This document shows positions 24,813 to 38,377 of a DNA stretch of 64,000 nucleotides, piece after piece. Both the position numbers and the translations under genes were made by a program. Location of the stretch: positions 11,451,201 to 11,515,200 of the forward strand of contig OW799237.1 of the NCBI GenBank assembly GCA_941918925.1, written 5' to 3'. The notes below the pieces were generated by a model. The model did no database searches, had not been told where the DNA came from, and saw only the letters and a list, made by a program, of their open reading frames with translations. This stretch comes from Phyto melanocephala (lineage: Eukaryota > Arthropoda > Insecta > Diptera > Rhinophoridae). Numbering within the stretch: the stretch's first letter is position 1; each line of letters opens with the position of its first letter.

Positions 24813-25934
24813 AATAAATATCGTAGAAATTTCACACGACCCTTTCACTCTCTGTGAAAGGTAAACAAAAAAAATTTTAAATCTTATTGTAGTGTTTAGA
24901 ATCCCTGTACAAGTAGACATTTTTAGCTCGTAAAACTGATGTTAACTCATCACCAACTGCATACATGAATGACTGATGAAGAGTTGAATGGGTCAGGCCG
25001 GTTGGCCAAATTTGCAGTGTGAATAACTTTTTAATTACATTTACATTTTGTCTATAAGTATTTTCTGAAATTTTATTTTTTCCGCAAATTTTCAACACAA
25101 GTTATTTAAGGCTGTACAAATTCCTATGTTAGCCATTATGATCATGTTATGGGTAATAAAATATAATTGACAAAATTCCTAGACAACCTGAGGTTCAATT
25201 AATTATCTTTAGAAGTAACTAGCAAAAAAAAAATTGTACAAGTATCTTAAACCTGTCGTTATTAGATTCTTCTACAGCCACAAGTAACACTTGTATTCAT
25301 AAATGTTCATCTTAACTGCTGGCTGTGCGTTAAAAACACACTTTTATTTACAATTTGTATACACACTATGGTCAATTATTTTTTTTTTGCAAATTTTGCT
25401 AGTATTTATTAAAAAAACATTTTTCCCCCCCCCCCATTCATTTATATTGTCGCTTGTATCTTAACGGTCATCATAAAGATTTATCTCAAATGTTTTTTAA
25501 ACATAAAAATTTAATTTTGTCTGCAGTTAAAAGCTGACTATTTTTCGGTTGATGTGTTGCCACCAAAATCTGGTTTGTTTCGAGTTTCTTTAGTTCTGCT
25601 GCAATGCATGCATGAATGAATGAATGAATGTGTGTGGCAAATATGAAATTATGACAGGGTTTTTAGAAGATAAAAAAAAATATTAAAATACTCGTTTAAT
25701 TTTTATGCAAAATGTCTGACAGATTTTAGATTATGGCTTAAAAAATAACAAAAATTTTTACATAGATTAGTGGAAACATTTGCAATTATTTGTTTTAGTT
25801 TGTCAAATGAAAAAAATTTTAGTTTTAACATGGTAAGCCAAGAGTCACAATGGTGTTTAGAATTCTCATAGCTTTTTCGCTTAGACATAATTTTCAATTT
25901 TTTTTTTCTGTTTATAAACGTCGTGTTAATTTTC
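24813..25934. other. Stretch without recognised genes
   Basis: Contains an 11-base poly(C) run at 25425-25435, unusual in this AT-rich setting, and an (AATG)n run at about 25612-25630. The open frame part at 25703-25915 (minus) reads as non-transposase, Lys/Phe-rich sequence. Confidence 0.5.
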
Positions 25935-26660
25935 AAAAAAAATAAGGACCAATTATCCTTTCCGCACCAAACCGTACACTTAGATGGGTGTAATTCTCGC
26001 TGTTGAACTATTCTCGGATTTTCCGTAGCCCATATCCTGCAGTGTTGCTTATTAACGAACCCACTTAATTGAAAATGAGCTTCGTTGCTCATAATTAAAT
26101 TATAAATAAAACTATGATTTTCTTCTGCTTTTTGTCGGAAAAAACTGCATAATAAAGTCGTTGCTGGTAATCTGTCGGTTTTAATTCTTTAACAAGCTGA
26201 ATCTTGTATGGAAACATTGCTATCGAGTGCAAAATTCTCTGCAGCTATGCTCGTGAGAGGCCAAGTTGTGTTGAACGTCTCCTATTTGATGTTTCTCCAT
26301 CTTCCCGAATACTCCTCTGTTCCAGTTCAATATTATCATCAGTGTGCACCATTCGTCCTCTGCCAGCACCAGGAAGGTTCTTTACTGTCCATTGTTATAG
26401 AAAATTTGCAACCAGACGGTTTATTGTTGACTCTAAGGGTCCAACCTGCACATTAAAATAACAACGATATGCACGATGAGTCAAAACAATGGACTATTGA
26501 TTTGAAAAATAAAGCTCAAAAATTTGTGCACGCTGTTCAATTGACTACTGCTTCATTTTCAATTCCGCAAGTTTTCTTTACAAAATACTGAAAGGAAAAA
26601 AAATTTTAATAAAAAAGTTATAAGCAATTTAAGCCCCTTCGGTAATTTTGGGCCACCCAA
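25935..26660 (-). pseudogene. Tc1/mariner-type transposase relic, truncated at its C-terminal side
   Basis: On the minus strand from about 26553 the sequence begins with an IEQRAQIFELYF-like start and a Thr-His-Arg-Ala-Tyr-Arg HTH, closely parallel to the transposase at 5069-5756. It then passes through degenerate frames to SNEAHFQLSGFVNKQHCRIW (ATG at 26092). In the family the latter block is SDEAHF, holding the first catalytic Asp; here it is Asn, so the protein would be dead even if joined. The outer end at 26640-26660 (reading TTGGGTGGCCCAAAATTACC outwards-in) is a diverged TIR abutting TA. No opposite TIR was found and similarity stops near 25935. Confidence 0.72.
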
Positions 26661-27248
26661 TATAAATAGAACCAGGAGAATAAATAATGGAGAGATTCAC
26701 AACTAACCAAGTAAGAGTGCTATATTCCGCCATTCCGAATCTAATGATACCCTTTACCATACCTTGCACATTGCTATAACGAACACATCGTAGCTTAGCC
26801 TAGACCTCATGTTAAATGCCATTTTTATATATTATTTCTGCCTCCGTCTTTGATTTGATTTCATTACATAGTTAACTGTTTTCTATTAGTCAAGCTCTTT
26901 CATTTGTCCTAGACCTCCTAAATAAAGAGTCTTGTTAGACTGGGATGCCGATAGAGCACATGAATCAAGTGAAAATGGTCGGAAGGCTATATCGAACGCA
27001 TAGCTAATCGATAAGTGCGCAACGAGGGTATGAATAGTAACATCAGTTTTTTCACTGATAAGCAATATGAGAATTCTGAACCTCGTACTTAAAGAGGATA
27101 GACACACTCAGATCGCGGTAGACTGAGAATCACAGGTAAGGAAACATTAAATGTGGATGCTATGGGGAACATCAGTCTTACGAAGATGCTGGCTATTACG
27201 AAGGTTACGGTAAGAATTGTCGGCAGTGTGAAATTGGTTTTCAAATCT
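26661..27248. other. Stretch with a dispersed-repeat-like block
   Basis: AACCAAGTAAGAGTGCTATA followed by TTCCGCCATTCCGAATCTAA near 26704-26743 resembles a widely dispersed fly repeat block (AAGTAAG...TATATTCGGC...GCCGAATC). Identity of the parent element is not known to me. No gene recognised. Confidence 0.4.
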
Positions 27249-27485
27249 AGAATAAACATCAGTAGTGGCTAGCTTTAAGTGAATGAATGGATGCCGATTG
27301 GTAGTCATGAAATCACTGGGAACGAAGAAAGTCGATAAATCTAGAATAAACACCAGTAGTGGCGTGGCTTTTAAGTGAAAGAAGGAATGCCGATTGGTAG
27401 TCATGAAATCACTGGGAACGAAAGGAGTCGATCTGTCTAAAATAAACACCAGTTGTGGCGTGGCTTTTAAGTGAAAGAAGGGAAT
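27249..27485. repeat. Tandem repeat, 94-96 bp unit, about 2.5 copies
   Basis: AGAATAAACA-CAGTAGTGGC recurs at 27249, 27343 and 27439. The units share GATGCCGATTGGTAGTCATG and AAATCACTGGGAACGAA and differ by only a few bases, so the duplication is fairly recent. The 100-codon open frame on the minus strand (27147-27449) simply follows this repeat. Confidence 0.82.
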
Positions 27486-29399
27486 GAAGGGTGTTAAAAA
27501 GGGACCAGAAATGTAATGGTCTGCATGGATATTCCCCTAACACTTATATAAAGATTTTTTAATATATTTATGCAGTTTCTATTTATCATCGGCAAACTTT
27601 TTTCAGTGCCTTTAATTTAATACTAAGTTTATCGGCAATAAAAATCCTCTTCTGCATAAAAAACTCACTGTATAAAAAAAGACCAGAGAAAGGGCGATAT
27701 TTTTTCGCCGCAAATAAAAGAATATAAATTTGGTGATCCTAATACCTTTAATATTTCCACTTATTTTTGTTTACCTTCAGCAAAAAAAGGTTTAACCTTT
27801 AAATACTCTGCTTAACCCTTTAAAATCGTTCAAGTGTAGGAGGCTTTATTGAATGAAAGCCACAATGTTACTGTTTTTTTTTAAATAATTATTTATTATG
27901 TCGCCTTTTAATTTCCAGCTCATAAAACTAAACCTATTTACAACAAAAACAAAATACCAAAAACGGAAATAGAATTATTTAAGTATTTAATTTATGGCCA
28001 GAGTTTTATAAGCTGGACACGAGCACAAAATTTTTAATGAAACCACAAACAAAAGCATTTGTATGCGTGTGTCAAATAAGACATGGACAGGATTTAAATT
28101 CAAATTTTGGCTTCAAACAAATATACAAATAGTCCACACATGTCCGCACAGTAAGAAACCAATAAATTACTTTTGGAACAAATGTTAATTTGATCATGAA
28201 TGATTCTAATTTAGTTGCTTGTATGAGAGGAGCATAAATATATATGAATAAATGAAAGCGTGTTTGTATGCATGTATGCAAACATGTTAGTGCGTATGTT
28301 TGTTTGGCTAAAACTATTAGTTATGCTGCCTTCGCATTGTGGTTATATTTTTGTTTAAATTGAAATTTTTGTCGATGTTTTTCCCCTCTCTCTCTCTCTA
28401 TCTGTCCGTCTGTATATTCATTGGGTCGTTATTAATGTTTATGGGAACCAAATAAAAAAAACACGTCCGTTGTTGTTTTTACCTCAAGTCAATTTGAATT
28501 TAAATATTATTGTAAATGTATAATCTAAGTATGTAATACGAATACAATGTGATTGTGTATCCTTTTTCTTTGAGACTACCTACAACCACTTAAATGATCA
28601 ATGATCCACATTGTCTGCATATTTAAATTTGTCCATCAACATTTATTGTAGAGTCCTCAAAAGAACAACAACAATAATAATAAAACAGAAAAAAAACTTT
28701 TATTTGGTCGCCTACATTATGAAGTGTGTGTGCCTCTTATAGGAGCACATACAAGCACACTCGTTTCTCTGTCACTTCTACCACACTTTTATCTCCAAAT
28801 GTTTGTCCCTTGTTAATGGTTTGATTGTGTGCCAAAGTCTCTTGCTGTGAGCAATTTCCAGCAGGCCAGCCCAGTGATTCCTTTTGTTGCCATCGTTAGT
28901 TGATATTATAGTTGTTGTATTTCAAATACCTTCGTTGTTGGGTCGTTTGGTGGTTTGTGAGTCAAGTTAATTTATGCAATATTCAAAAATTTTGTAGCGT
29001 TGTTTAGAGTAATGTTGAAAATGTTGTTTATAAAAAGTAGGCTTTATTTTTTGTGTTTGCTGTAGTACTATGCAAGGAGAGGAATAAAGTTTTATTTTTA
29101 ATATTTTCCTGAAAAAAAAGGTATTGGATTGATAAAATTGCCCTTTTTTCCATATTTTTTTCAAGTCCACTTCTAAGTGACATATTTTGTATGGTGTAAA
29201 ATTACTGTTAAAAATATTTTTTCCATATTCTTAAGCATTCTTTTTTTCAAATTGTATTAAAGTAAATTTTCATACTAAGAGTGTTTTATAAGCTATGAGC
29301 TGATAATGGGTCAAATTTGCTGATTTGCAATACCAAAATTTTTGATAATATTTCTGAGAAACTGATGCTACATACAAGTACTTGGGATTTATGAGGGCT
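27486..29399. other. Stretch without recognised genes
   Basis: AT-rich with a short (TC)n run near 28387-28399. The open frames at 28072-28281 and 28967-29170 (minus) have no domain. Nothing else recognised. Confidence 0.5.
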
Positions 29400-29600
29400 T
29401 TATAAAGTTGATTTCAACGCTCACAAGAATGAATAGTTGATCGTACATAAATCAACATCTCTATAAGATCGTTATCAGTCCTCAAGTATCTTAGACGGGA
29501 TATCCACTATACGATTGCCTAGGCTTCTGTGTCTCTTAGCAGCCATCGCAGGACATTTGTAGAGTAGGTGCAAAAACCGATTTATCCTTGTCCAAATCCA
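29400..29600 (-). pseudogene. LINE C-terminal domain fragment
   Basis: The minus strand encodes FLHLLYKCPAMAAKRHRSLG, followed shortly by IPSKILED and a stop. It fits the C-terminal H-x4-C segment and tail of Jockey-type LINE polymerases (family pattern EHLLCECPAL...R...LG). The first cysteine pair is not legible. It is a short 3' relic of yet another LINE lineage. Confidence 0.5.
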
Positions 29601-32079
29601 TACAGCACAGATAATGATCGTAAAAAAAATTTGAAATATTTTTTTTTATTTTTTAATTAAAAATTTTTTTTTTTTATTTTTTTGTATAAAAAAACTGCAA
29701 AAATAATATTTGTGAAATATAATATTTTGACTTTGTGTAAACAATTACAATATATAAATATTCTTAATTCTCTTCCCATTGTGCTTTGCGCTGCAAATAA
29801 TGCTTTTCAGTTCATATATTTTAGCCTTATTTTGTTTGCATTTCACCCTTTTACATTTTATACACTCTTAACCGTTTGTACTATGCCCAGCTCTGTGTTG
29901 CTTATTCTCTCTTCAAAAAAAAAAAAAAAAAAAAAAAATAATAACTTTTTGTAGAACTGAAAAATTGTATCAAGCGGCTTCCTCCACATCATTATACACA
30001 CAATACCAGAAACAATTTAGTGAAAAAATTACTACAACAATAAACAAAAAACACTAACAACAATAAAAAGTTAAAATAAATTTCACAAAAGTAGAGAAAA
30101 ACAGCAACAATAATGTTGATTTTTAGTGTTAAGCCCTTAATTAAAATTCTTGTACAACACAAACACTTTAATGCCTTTTTGCATTTGGGCAAAATGCTGT
30201 TTAACAGGAGGCTTAAAATATCAGCCAAACAGCAACACAAACAACAAGCGAGCAGCGAGCAAAATTTAAAAAACAACAAGAATTATGTAGTTTTGTTGTG
30301 CTCCAAAGTACAATGTGATGTAAATTGATAAATTTTCTAAAATGTTTTTGAATTCCTTGTTTTTCAATCGCTGTATGTTTGTTTACAGAATTGTTTTTTA
30401 TTTTAAATTTTTAAGTAGATTGTAGGCAAACAGTTAAACTAGTTTGTCGAATGATTTACATAAACCAATAAAAACAGAACAAAAGCTGGAAATTTTTTTA
30501 ATATAAAATTAAAAAAAAAATATATTTTAAGAGTTTAATTGTTTACTTTAGGTAAACAATTGTAGAATGTTATGCAAGATTAAAATCAGGGCTAAATATT
30601 GTTTTTTTTTTTTTGGATTCTTGACACAATGACGAATGTGGCTGTGTGTCTTCTACTTGAAGTTGTCAACTTAAGTTATTTTATTTTAGTGTTAATAATA
30701 GAGAAAATCTTTGCGGTATAGAAGGAAGGTTACGGGTATACCCCATATAAATTATTATTTTTCCTATACCTACAGAGCTATATTGGTGAGGCACGCTTAA
30801 TTTGCTTTGGGCTAACGCTAAGTACAAACTTCAAATTCCAAAAAAATCTTGGCGGAACAGGAGAGGGTGGAGGTACCCCCATACAAAATAATTATTAATT
30901 AATTAATATATATGATTTTATATTACCGCGCGCTCTTGCTGAAGTGCCTGCCATTGAATGACTTGGATTAGGGAATATGTAATAATTTCTTAATTTTCTC
31001 TCACAATGTTTGATTTCAACGTGTGACTTCAAAAGCAACGTTCCTATTTGACACCTATTTCTTGCCTATTGATGTAAAGTTTTATGTATTTTAAGAGAGT
31101 ATGTTTAGTTTTCATGGCACTTGATATTTTTTGGTAAAAATACCGTGAAATTACAGCCTTTGGCCCTTATGAGCTGTACTTATCTAGGACAAGTAAACAG
31201 CTAAATGAGCCGTTTGTCGTTCGCTGCCGTTTTCCGCGTACATTACCCACCGCCACTATGGAGAATAATTTTTCATATGAAAAAAACATTATTTACAATA
31301 TGATGACCAATTGCAATTTTGGCAAGTGTTCAGCCGGAGTTTTTGTATCCAAGGCATACCATATTGGTTGAGAACATCATCGCTGTACGGTAAAGTATGT
31401 AGAACCTAAAGTAATTGACAATTCGTCGCGACCACAAATACAAAATTTGGCAGTCTTTAATTTAGCCCTGGTAAATACTCGTAAGAATTCCAACCATTGC
31501 TTTAGCTTAAAACAAATGAACATACACAACGTCGTTTCTATTCAAAGAGCGCTTTAGAGTATTTAAAACAGCAACTCAATTTTGTCTCATACTGATTTTA
31601 AGTGACAAGATGGGTATTCCTTATGAAGTAATGCTATGAGGTATACCATAGGTAGTATGCAAAAGCCAAAGCACCCACAATATAACTTGTTTTCGCTGTG
31701 GGCTTTAGACAAAAAGTATTATTGGACCGTACATTTTTAAAAATGATTTTATTGAAGTCTTTTGCATCAGTATTCAGTGCTTTAGATCAGAGATAATCAT
31801 TTTCTTACCCAAGTAAACGATAATCTGCAGGTATAATTTGAAGTTATGGTTAACTTACGATTCGAAAATTCAGATTTTGAGACTTTGTTTTTTTTTTAAT
31901 TGTTCTAAAGTCTTAAAATTACACCAATCAATTGATGTCCTCGAAGTCAACGCAACACAGAGTTGTCTTAATTTAAAGCTAGATCTATAGTTCAAACTCA
32001 TTGAAATAAAATAAATGTATAAATAGTAAATAAATGATCAGCTAGTGGCATTACTACACATTTTATTAAAAAAAAATGC
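29601..32079. other. Stretch with long poly(A), no recognised genes
   Basis: A poly(A) run of about 24 bases lies at 29915-29938. Lys- and Cys-rich open frames at 29992-30279 (minus) and 30113-30328 (plus) overlap each other and show no domain. GC-richer blocks near 30720-30880 and 31200-31500 were read without a match. Confidence 0.5.
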
Positions 32080-32480
32080 TGGAGTTATGGTCAATTATAT
32101 CGTTACCGCAACAGGATGTAGTTTTTGATTTTTTATTTAAAAATTTAGCTGTAATTGATTCGGGCGAGATATGGTTTCAACAGGATGATGCTATGTTATG
32201 TATGTTATGTTTTTAGTAAAGTCAAAATTGGGTGATATACTGATTTAAAAAATTAACCTTTAAACTGGCCTCCGAATTTGTGCGATTTGACAACATTCGA
32301 TTATTTTTTATGTGTGTATTTTTTATGAACTGTTAAAGCAGCAACAATTGATGCTCTGGAGGACAAAATTTTTAGTATTATTTGTGACAGACGGATGTAA
32401 ATACAAGAAAAAGTAGCCTTAATTTAAACGTATAGAATTCGCTTCGTCGAGGACACCATCGGTGGGTAAATAAATGTTCA
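32080..32480 (+). pseudogene. Tc1/mariner transposase C-terminal relic
   Basis: The plus strand reads, across frameshifts, AG-V-VN...YRN (family NDAGxxVTVNGxRYR), then GEIWFQQDDA (second catalytic Asp motif WFQQDGA, Gly replaced by Asp), then NWPPNLCDLTTFDYFL (family NWPPRSCDLTPLDYFL) and ATIDALEDKI. The third catalytic residue position lies in the DLTTFD block and is preserved as Asp in this reading. Multiple stops and frame changes make it a dead fragment. No TIRs were found. Confidence 0.68.
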
Positions 32481-34654
32481 AGTTTAAATGCCATAATGTA
32501 TTGATTGATTTTTTTTTTGTTCAATGGGGCTTAAAACAGGTCAAGCTATTGAATTTTTGAATTTATTGGAACTTTTGAAATTATATATTTAAATAAAACT
32601 TGCAATAAATTGTATATTTCCATTAAATTTTTGACATACATATTGATTATAAAGGACATTTTAAATTCTACACATTTCTTAAGCAAAAAAAAATCTTTTC
32701 ACCCTCTACATTTCCTAGAAAATATACAATAAAACTATAAAATTGCTACTTGAATTTTGTTTAACAAAATATTGCTTTTATGTTAAATTCACAGGAATTA
32801 ATAAAAATTTAATAACCACTTTATATTCTCGATTATGCCAAGGTTCATATTTTAAATATGATGTTGCTTTTGCCATACAATAAAATCAATCATTAACAAT
32901 TGTGTATGCATTTTTTTTCCTTTTTACATAAAATTTATGAATATTTAAATACGGAAAAAGCAACAAAAACCCCCTAAAGAGCAGTTAATCACTTTAGTGG
33001 AAATTTAATAAAATAAACTGAAAATGTTGTAGATTTCTCTCTTCTCTGTATTTTTAAAAATGTATTTTTTTTATGGTTAAATTATGCAGTATTTTAAATA
33101 ATTAAATTGCTAACGTTTACAGCAACGACAACAGAAACTATTGCAAGTTTTACACAAAGCCACAATCAACCAACAACTCATTGTAGTACTATTGAAACAG
33201 CAGTGGCAGCATAAAGTACTGCTGCTTCTGCCGTTGATGATGAAGGCAATCATGAAGATGACGTAGTGATGTTCATTTAGTTTTTTGAGCTTTTTATTGT
33301 TTAATAAAAACATTTTTAAAAAATGGACTTGATAGTTATAAAAAGCAGGACTTTAAAATAATGAAAACATAGATAATAAAAAATTTCATTAAAACGTTAT
33401 TAAATGAGCATACCATCACGGAATCACTAAAGTTTTTAACAACCATTTTTGGTGAAGTAAAGTGTTTAAAATTACTTTAAAAAAGAAATTTTAAGTCAGG
33501 GATATTTAGGAAATTAAATTATTTACATACATAGTATACAGAACTAAAACATGGACGGCAAATTCAGAAAACTAATTGTTTAAAGGTTAAATTTGTATTA
33601 ATTTGCACTTCTGATAACACTTTTTACATTGATTAAAATTGAGTAATTATTCGAATCAAATTATATTTCAGAAGAAATTTTGTAACTTGTTTTTAAATGC
33701 ATTTAAAAAAATTTCACCTAGAAAATTCCTAAAAATTTAGAAAATTTTTTTTATGAAATTCCTTCACATCTCTGTCCTTTATTATTTCCATACAACATAA
33801 TGCATTTGTATAAGTGTGTAGAATAACTTCATTGCCGCTCATTATGTCTTATGTCCACTTGCAGTGATTGCGCTTTCCGTTTAATGTAAAAAAAATAAAG
33901 CAATGCCCGAGCACATTCATTTATTTGTCATCTCTTTACGAAATACGTTATAAGAGATCTATATCTATGGACGGTTGACAAAACTACTTAAGTCTAGATA
34001 AGAAAATTTTCACCTTTCTATATTTATGGATAAAAACTTTAAGAGATGCCACGTATTAAAAAAAGTTAACTGTATTTATTATGAGTTGATTTTGGGCTCT
34101 CCTGAAAAATGTGAAATTTTTATAAAAAAATTACTTTATTACTTTTGCTATTTTTATTAATCATAAGCAAAAACGTCGTCAGAATAACTACACTTTATTA
34201 CTAAAGTATGTCTATTTTCATTGGGTAGAAAGCACGACTCAAGAAGTTTGTTTATAAAATTTAATATTTTGTTATGGATGTTTTTATGGAATATCTCACT
34301 CTAAATTTTTATTATCAGATAAAATTATTTTAATTTTTCTTTACTTCTTCAAAGAAAAACAAGAAATTCAAGGAAAATGGGAACGATTTTGACAGCTTAT
34401 TGGGGCAATAATTGCTCTAACAATCAGCAAAGGCATGATTGCGCACTAGGTTGTTACACATGACATATTGTGGTCTACACGTCGCAATCTCTAAGGACGC
34501 AATTAAATTTGATAATTGCTGCAATAAATATTGCTACCTACCGCAAGTGTGAATATTTAATTTGCTTTAAAATTTCATTGCAAGCTGAGTCGCAAGTAGC
34601 AAAAGGTGTGGTTGTGTTAGTAAAAAAGTTTTAGTGAGTTGCACTTACATGTGG
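32481..34654. other. AT-rich stretch without recognised genes
   Basis: Homopolymer-rich. The open frame 33110-33313 (minus) is Cys/Ser-rich low complexity. Nothing else recognised. Confidence 0.5.
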
Positions 34655-35335
34655 CAAAGTAGGGTTATGCTGAGACCGTTGGAAGTCTTCAAAGAATTTT
34701 CAGTCAAAAAAATTCACCTAATGAGTCGACTATTTGTATACTGGGTAGATTAATGACAGCAAGATTCTTAAGCTTCAACGTACCATTCATTCGAAAGTGT
34801 TGCCGAACACCCAAAATCATGAATTCGGCATCGTTCACAACGACTTTAAATATTGTAGCGAAATTTTACGAAACAACTTCATCTCCATCCTTACAAAATT
34901 AGACTCAGGCGCTCAAGCTAATTGACCCGCAATTCATTCAATGCGTAGTGCAGCCAAGTGAAGTCTATGCCAAGTTTTCGAAAAATTCTAAAGGAGTTTT
35001 TTGGGTCTCAACTGAACGTCATGGATCTTGACGACATGTCGTTTCAGCAACACATCGCTAAATGCTACACCACGGATGCCGAACAAATTGTTTCAAGAAA
35101 TTCTAATGTCAATTGGCCATCAAGGTGAAGCGATTTAACGCTATGCGATATTTCTCTATGTGAACTCTCGGCTTTTATGCAAATATACGAGAAATAATTG
35201 CTGAGCTCAAATCCAAGATACAAAGCGTCATTGGTGGGATACAGCCATATATCTGTAAAAAAGTAGTTCAGTTGTTTATTGAAAGGTTAATAGCCTGTCA
35301 TCAGAGCCGTGGCGCCATTTGACGGATTTTTTTTA
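34655..35335 (+). pseudogene. Tc1/mariner transposase relic
   Basis: On the plus strand the order of the family is legible through several frame changes: an N-terminal TVGSLQRIFSQKNSPNEST HTH, HPYKIRL then TQALKLIDPQF (family HxYKIQLTQELKPxD), LDDMSFQQHIAKCYT (family LxDMWFQQDGATCHT, catalytic Asp replaced by His), VNWPSR-SDLT (family VNWPPRSCDLT) and a C-terminal SRGG-like end. The region of the first catalytic Asp is missing or unreadable. A clear but old and inactive copy; TIRs not identified. Confidence 0.7.
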
Positions 35336-36837
35336 CGAACCTTATAGGAATATGTCTTCTTTACAATTCAATAAAAAGCTCATAACAATCTTGAAAAATA
35401 CGTGTGTTTCTTTTTAAATAAAAATAAAAGAATTTTACTGAGACACTTTTTTACTAGAATTTATATTAAACGTTCAAGATACACATATAAATGAAGTTAG
35501 AAATTCAAATAAGTTTCAATATTGATATTAAGAGAATTATTAAAAGACTTTAAATTTAAATTAAGGAAACTTTGATAAAATCTAACGTTTATCTTAAATG
35601 TTTTTTTTAGTGGCAATAGCTGATCACTGCCATTTACTCGTTGTGCACAGTAAAACATACACGACCTGAAGCTGTTTCTCTATTTAAATGTTTTGGCATT
35701 ATTTATTGAAGTACTCTGCAAAGCTTTCATTGAATACATATACTTATACACTTGTGAATATGTGTTTACACATAAAATATTTATTTTCATTGTAAATATA
35801 TTTTAAAAATCCTTTTTTAACACACAAACTTCAATTTGATATTTTGGTAGCAAATTTTTATTTTTATTTTATTTTAATTTCCATGCAAACGCATGCACAC
35901 ATACACACACTTTTATAACTACACAGTTTAAATTAATTGCGGTCTGTGCATGTATCGTTTGTGGTCTACTTTGAAATGAAATTAATTTTCATTTTTTATT
36001 ATAATTTTCTTCTTCTTTTTTTCACCTCGCCACCACTACTTTGCACTGTTATTTTTTTACATATTTAATTAAGAAATATCTGGTAGAAATTTAATACAAA
36101 ATAGACATACTTGATAAAAAAATTTTTTTTAAATAAAATAAATTAAAATATATATGAATGTATGTAAGTGCATACTACAGATTCTTTTTTATTTAATTAA
36201 TGTAACTTTTTTTTTTAAATGTAATAGCCTACAGAGAATTTTGTGGGTTAAAATGAGGAAGTAGCAAAAAAGAAATTATTTTTAATTGTTAATTATTTTT
36301 ACAGGGTGTAAATAATGTATTTTAAAATAGGTTTATGTGTAGGGTAATAATGTATAAAACAGCCAAAAAAATCGAAGACATATAACTAAAGGGTGTCCAA
36401 AAAAATAATAGATTAAGATTAGGTTGATTGGACAACTGCTTTAAGATCACAATTTATTTGGAACCTGTTGTTATCCTTGTGCTCATACCATTATTCGTTT
36501 ATATTTCCAGGCTTTAATTATTCTTTACTGTCACCCTCACTATTACCCTCACTGTCCTTTTTTACGAAATTGTCAATTTTTCCCAAATCTCATGTGGAGA
36601 GAGAATTTTGTTATCCATTATCCATTCATTGTATGAAATCAGGCGTAGATCCATTTTTTTTGCGCCATCAAACAGACAATTTATATATTCTAATTAAAAG
36701 TTAAAATGTCCCGCACAGTATAAACTAGATCCACGCTTGTATATAATGTATCTCTAGAGGTATCCAGTAGTGACCGCTGAAGGGTTCCTTAGATGTACTC
36801 CTGCTAAAATTGTCTTTTTTATATCCATATTGAGTTA
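35336..36837. other. AT-rich stretch without recognised genes
   Basis: Long A/T runs and short CA-type repeats near 35895-35910. The open frame 36468-36704 (plus) is Ser/Leu/Phe-rich without a domain. Confidence 0.5.
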
Positions 36838-36989
36838 GATCCATCTGCAGCCTTATTCTGTAACTGGATAAACCTTTAAAAAATATATATAGAGATTTTC
36901 GGCTAATATGTATTCTCTAAACATATTTACAGTTTTAGCAATAAATATTGAGCTTAGTCGAGTCACAGAATAAGGCTTCAGATGAATCG
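36838..36989. mobile_element. Small inverted-repeat (MITE-like) element
   Basis: GATCCATCTGCAGCCTTATT at 36838 is matched, on the opposite strand, by GATTCATCTGAAGCCTTATT ending near 36988. The arms stay similar for about 30-35 bp (both continue CTGT-ACT). The centre is AT-rich without coding content. It could be a MITE or a hairpin relic; no target duplication is obvious. Confidence 0.55.
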
Positions 36990-38349
36990 AATGGCTGCAC
37001 GGCCGTTTACTTAAAGACTTAGGCTACACAATTCTCTAAAACTATATTTTTTTTAGAATTGTAACGAATTTATTCCACAGCGTAATTTGATTTGGGAGCT
37101 ATCTAAGCACTGAAGCATTATGTACCTTGATGGCTTTCTCAATATGTCGATGCCACAATGTCTTTTTAAAACTAATTTTATTTGTTAAAATAAGTCGATC
37201 AGGTAAACAAAAAAGCATTGAGTTTGTTTCAGAAAAAATAATAAGGGCAACTTTAAGAATAACGTTAGCCAAGATTGGCATTTACTAACATCAACTTCAA
37301 AAGCGAATTATAATAATGGCCCTTAATTTATCACTTAGTTGTGCAAAACTCTCTGCGCCAAGAAAATCTCAAAACAAATTGTCACTGCAAGAAATCAAAA
37401 AAGAATATGACACAACTTTGACATTTTAACATGAATTTAAAAAGGTATAATAAAAATATTTTTTCGTTTGTTTATTTACATGTCAGACTACCTGTGTGTG
37501 TCTGTCATATTTTCGGATAGTAAGTATCTATGGAGCTCTCTTGGTATGTCTGTCTGTGGAACAAAACAGCCCACACAGCTTTAAAACGTTTATACTTTAG
37601 TGAGTTCAAAAAAAATATGAAAAAATCATTTTGGAACAGCAGCCAACAACAATAATAACAAGAGCAACAATAACACATTTAGTGTATGAATCATCATCAC
37701 TAACAGCATCGTCGTCGTTTTATCATCGACTCAAGTTTATTTTAACAATTTAAGCTTGTAGTTTATAATGGCCGTTTTGATACCTGACAGATCGACAATG
37801 CTCGTAAATTGATTAAATACAACAAAAAGCGCACTCACACACATACAGCAACATTTATGATAAACAAAAAACATATACTCAACTTTTTTTTATTTTTTTT
37901 GGTTTTTGTATTGAATTGTGCAAAAGCAACCAAATTTCATGTTGTTTTTGGGTCTTTGGTATTTGTTTTGTGAAATATGACTGCAATCAGTGAAACAACA
38001 AAATTGTATTTAAAACGGACTACAAATTGGTGTCATGTTCAAAATTGTAGATAATATTTTCGTTATAACAAGGAAAAATTGTTTATGTATTTGGATTTAA
38101 AGCATTATTGTCAAATAAATGACACAAAAAAACTTTGCCAAAATCATACAAATGACAAGTTATGGTCAATTTATAATTATAAAAGATTAAAGAGGGGAGA
38201 ATTTAAGTTTAAAGAGAAGTATTCTTCGATTTATTAAAATGACAGCTGTTATCCGAAAAAAATTAGATATTAATTTTGTTGCTAAAAATGAAACATACTT
38301 TCGACAAAGCTAAAATAGGTACATTTGGTTCAAATATAAAGTTCTCATA
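36990..38349. other. Stretch without recognised genes
   Basis: AT-rich DNA; the minus-strand open frame 37099-37281 has no domain. Confidence 0.5.
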
Positions 38350-38371
38350 GAGACAGACAGACAGACAGACA
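38350..38371. repeat. (GACA)n microsatellite
   Basis: Five and a half perfect copies of the tetranucleotide GACA immediately left of the mariner-type element at 38378. Confidence 0.9.
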
Positions 38372-38377
38372 AAAATA

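Noticed and set aside
25425..25435. Poly(C) run as a sign of an artificial join or assembly gap
   Set aside because: Sequence on both sides is continuous in character; a short homopolymer alone is not evidence.
29992..30328. Overlapping open frames on both strands, one Leu/Cys-rich and membrane-like
   Set aside because: Composition follows AT-rich simple sequence; no start context, splice signals or domain.
31200..31900. GC-richer block before the mariner relic, possibly its N-terminal part
   Set aside because: I could not read any HTH or other transposase motif with confidence in any frame.
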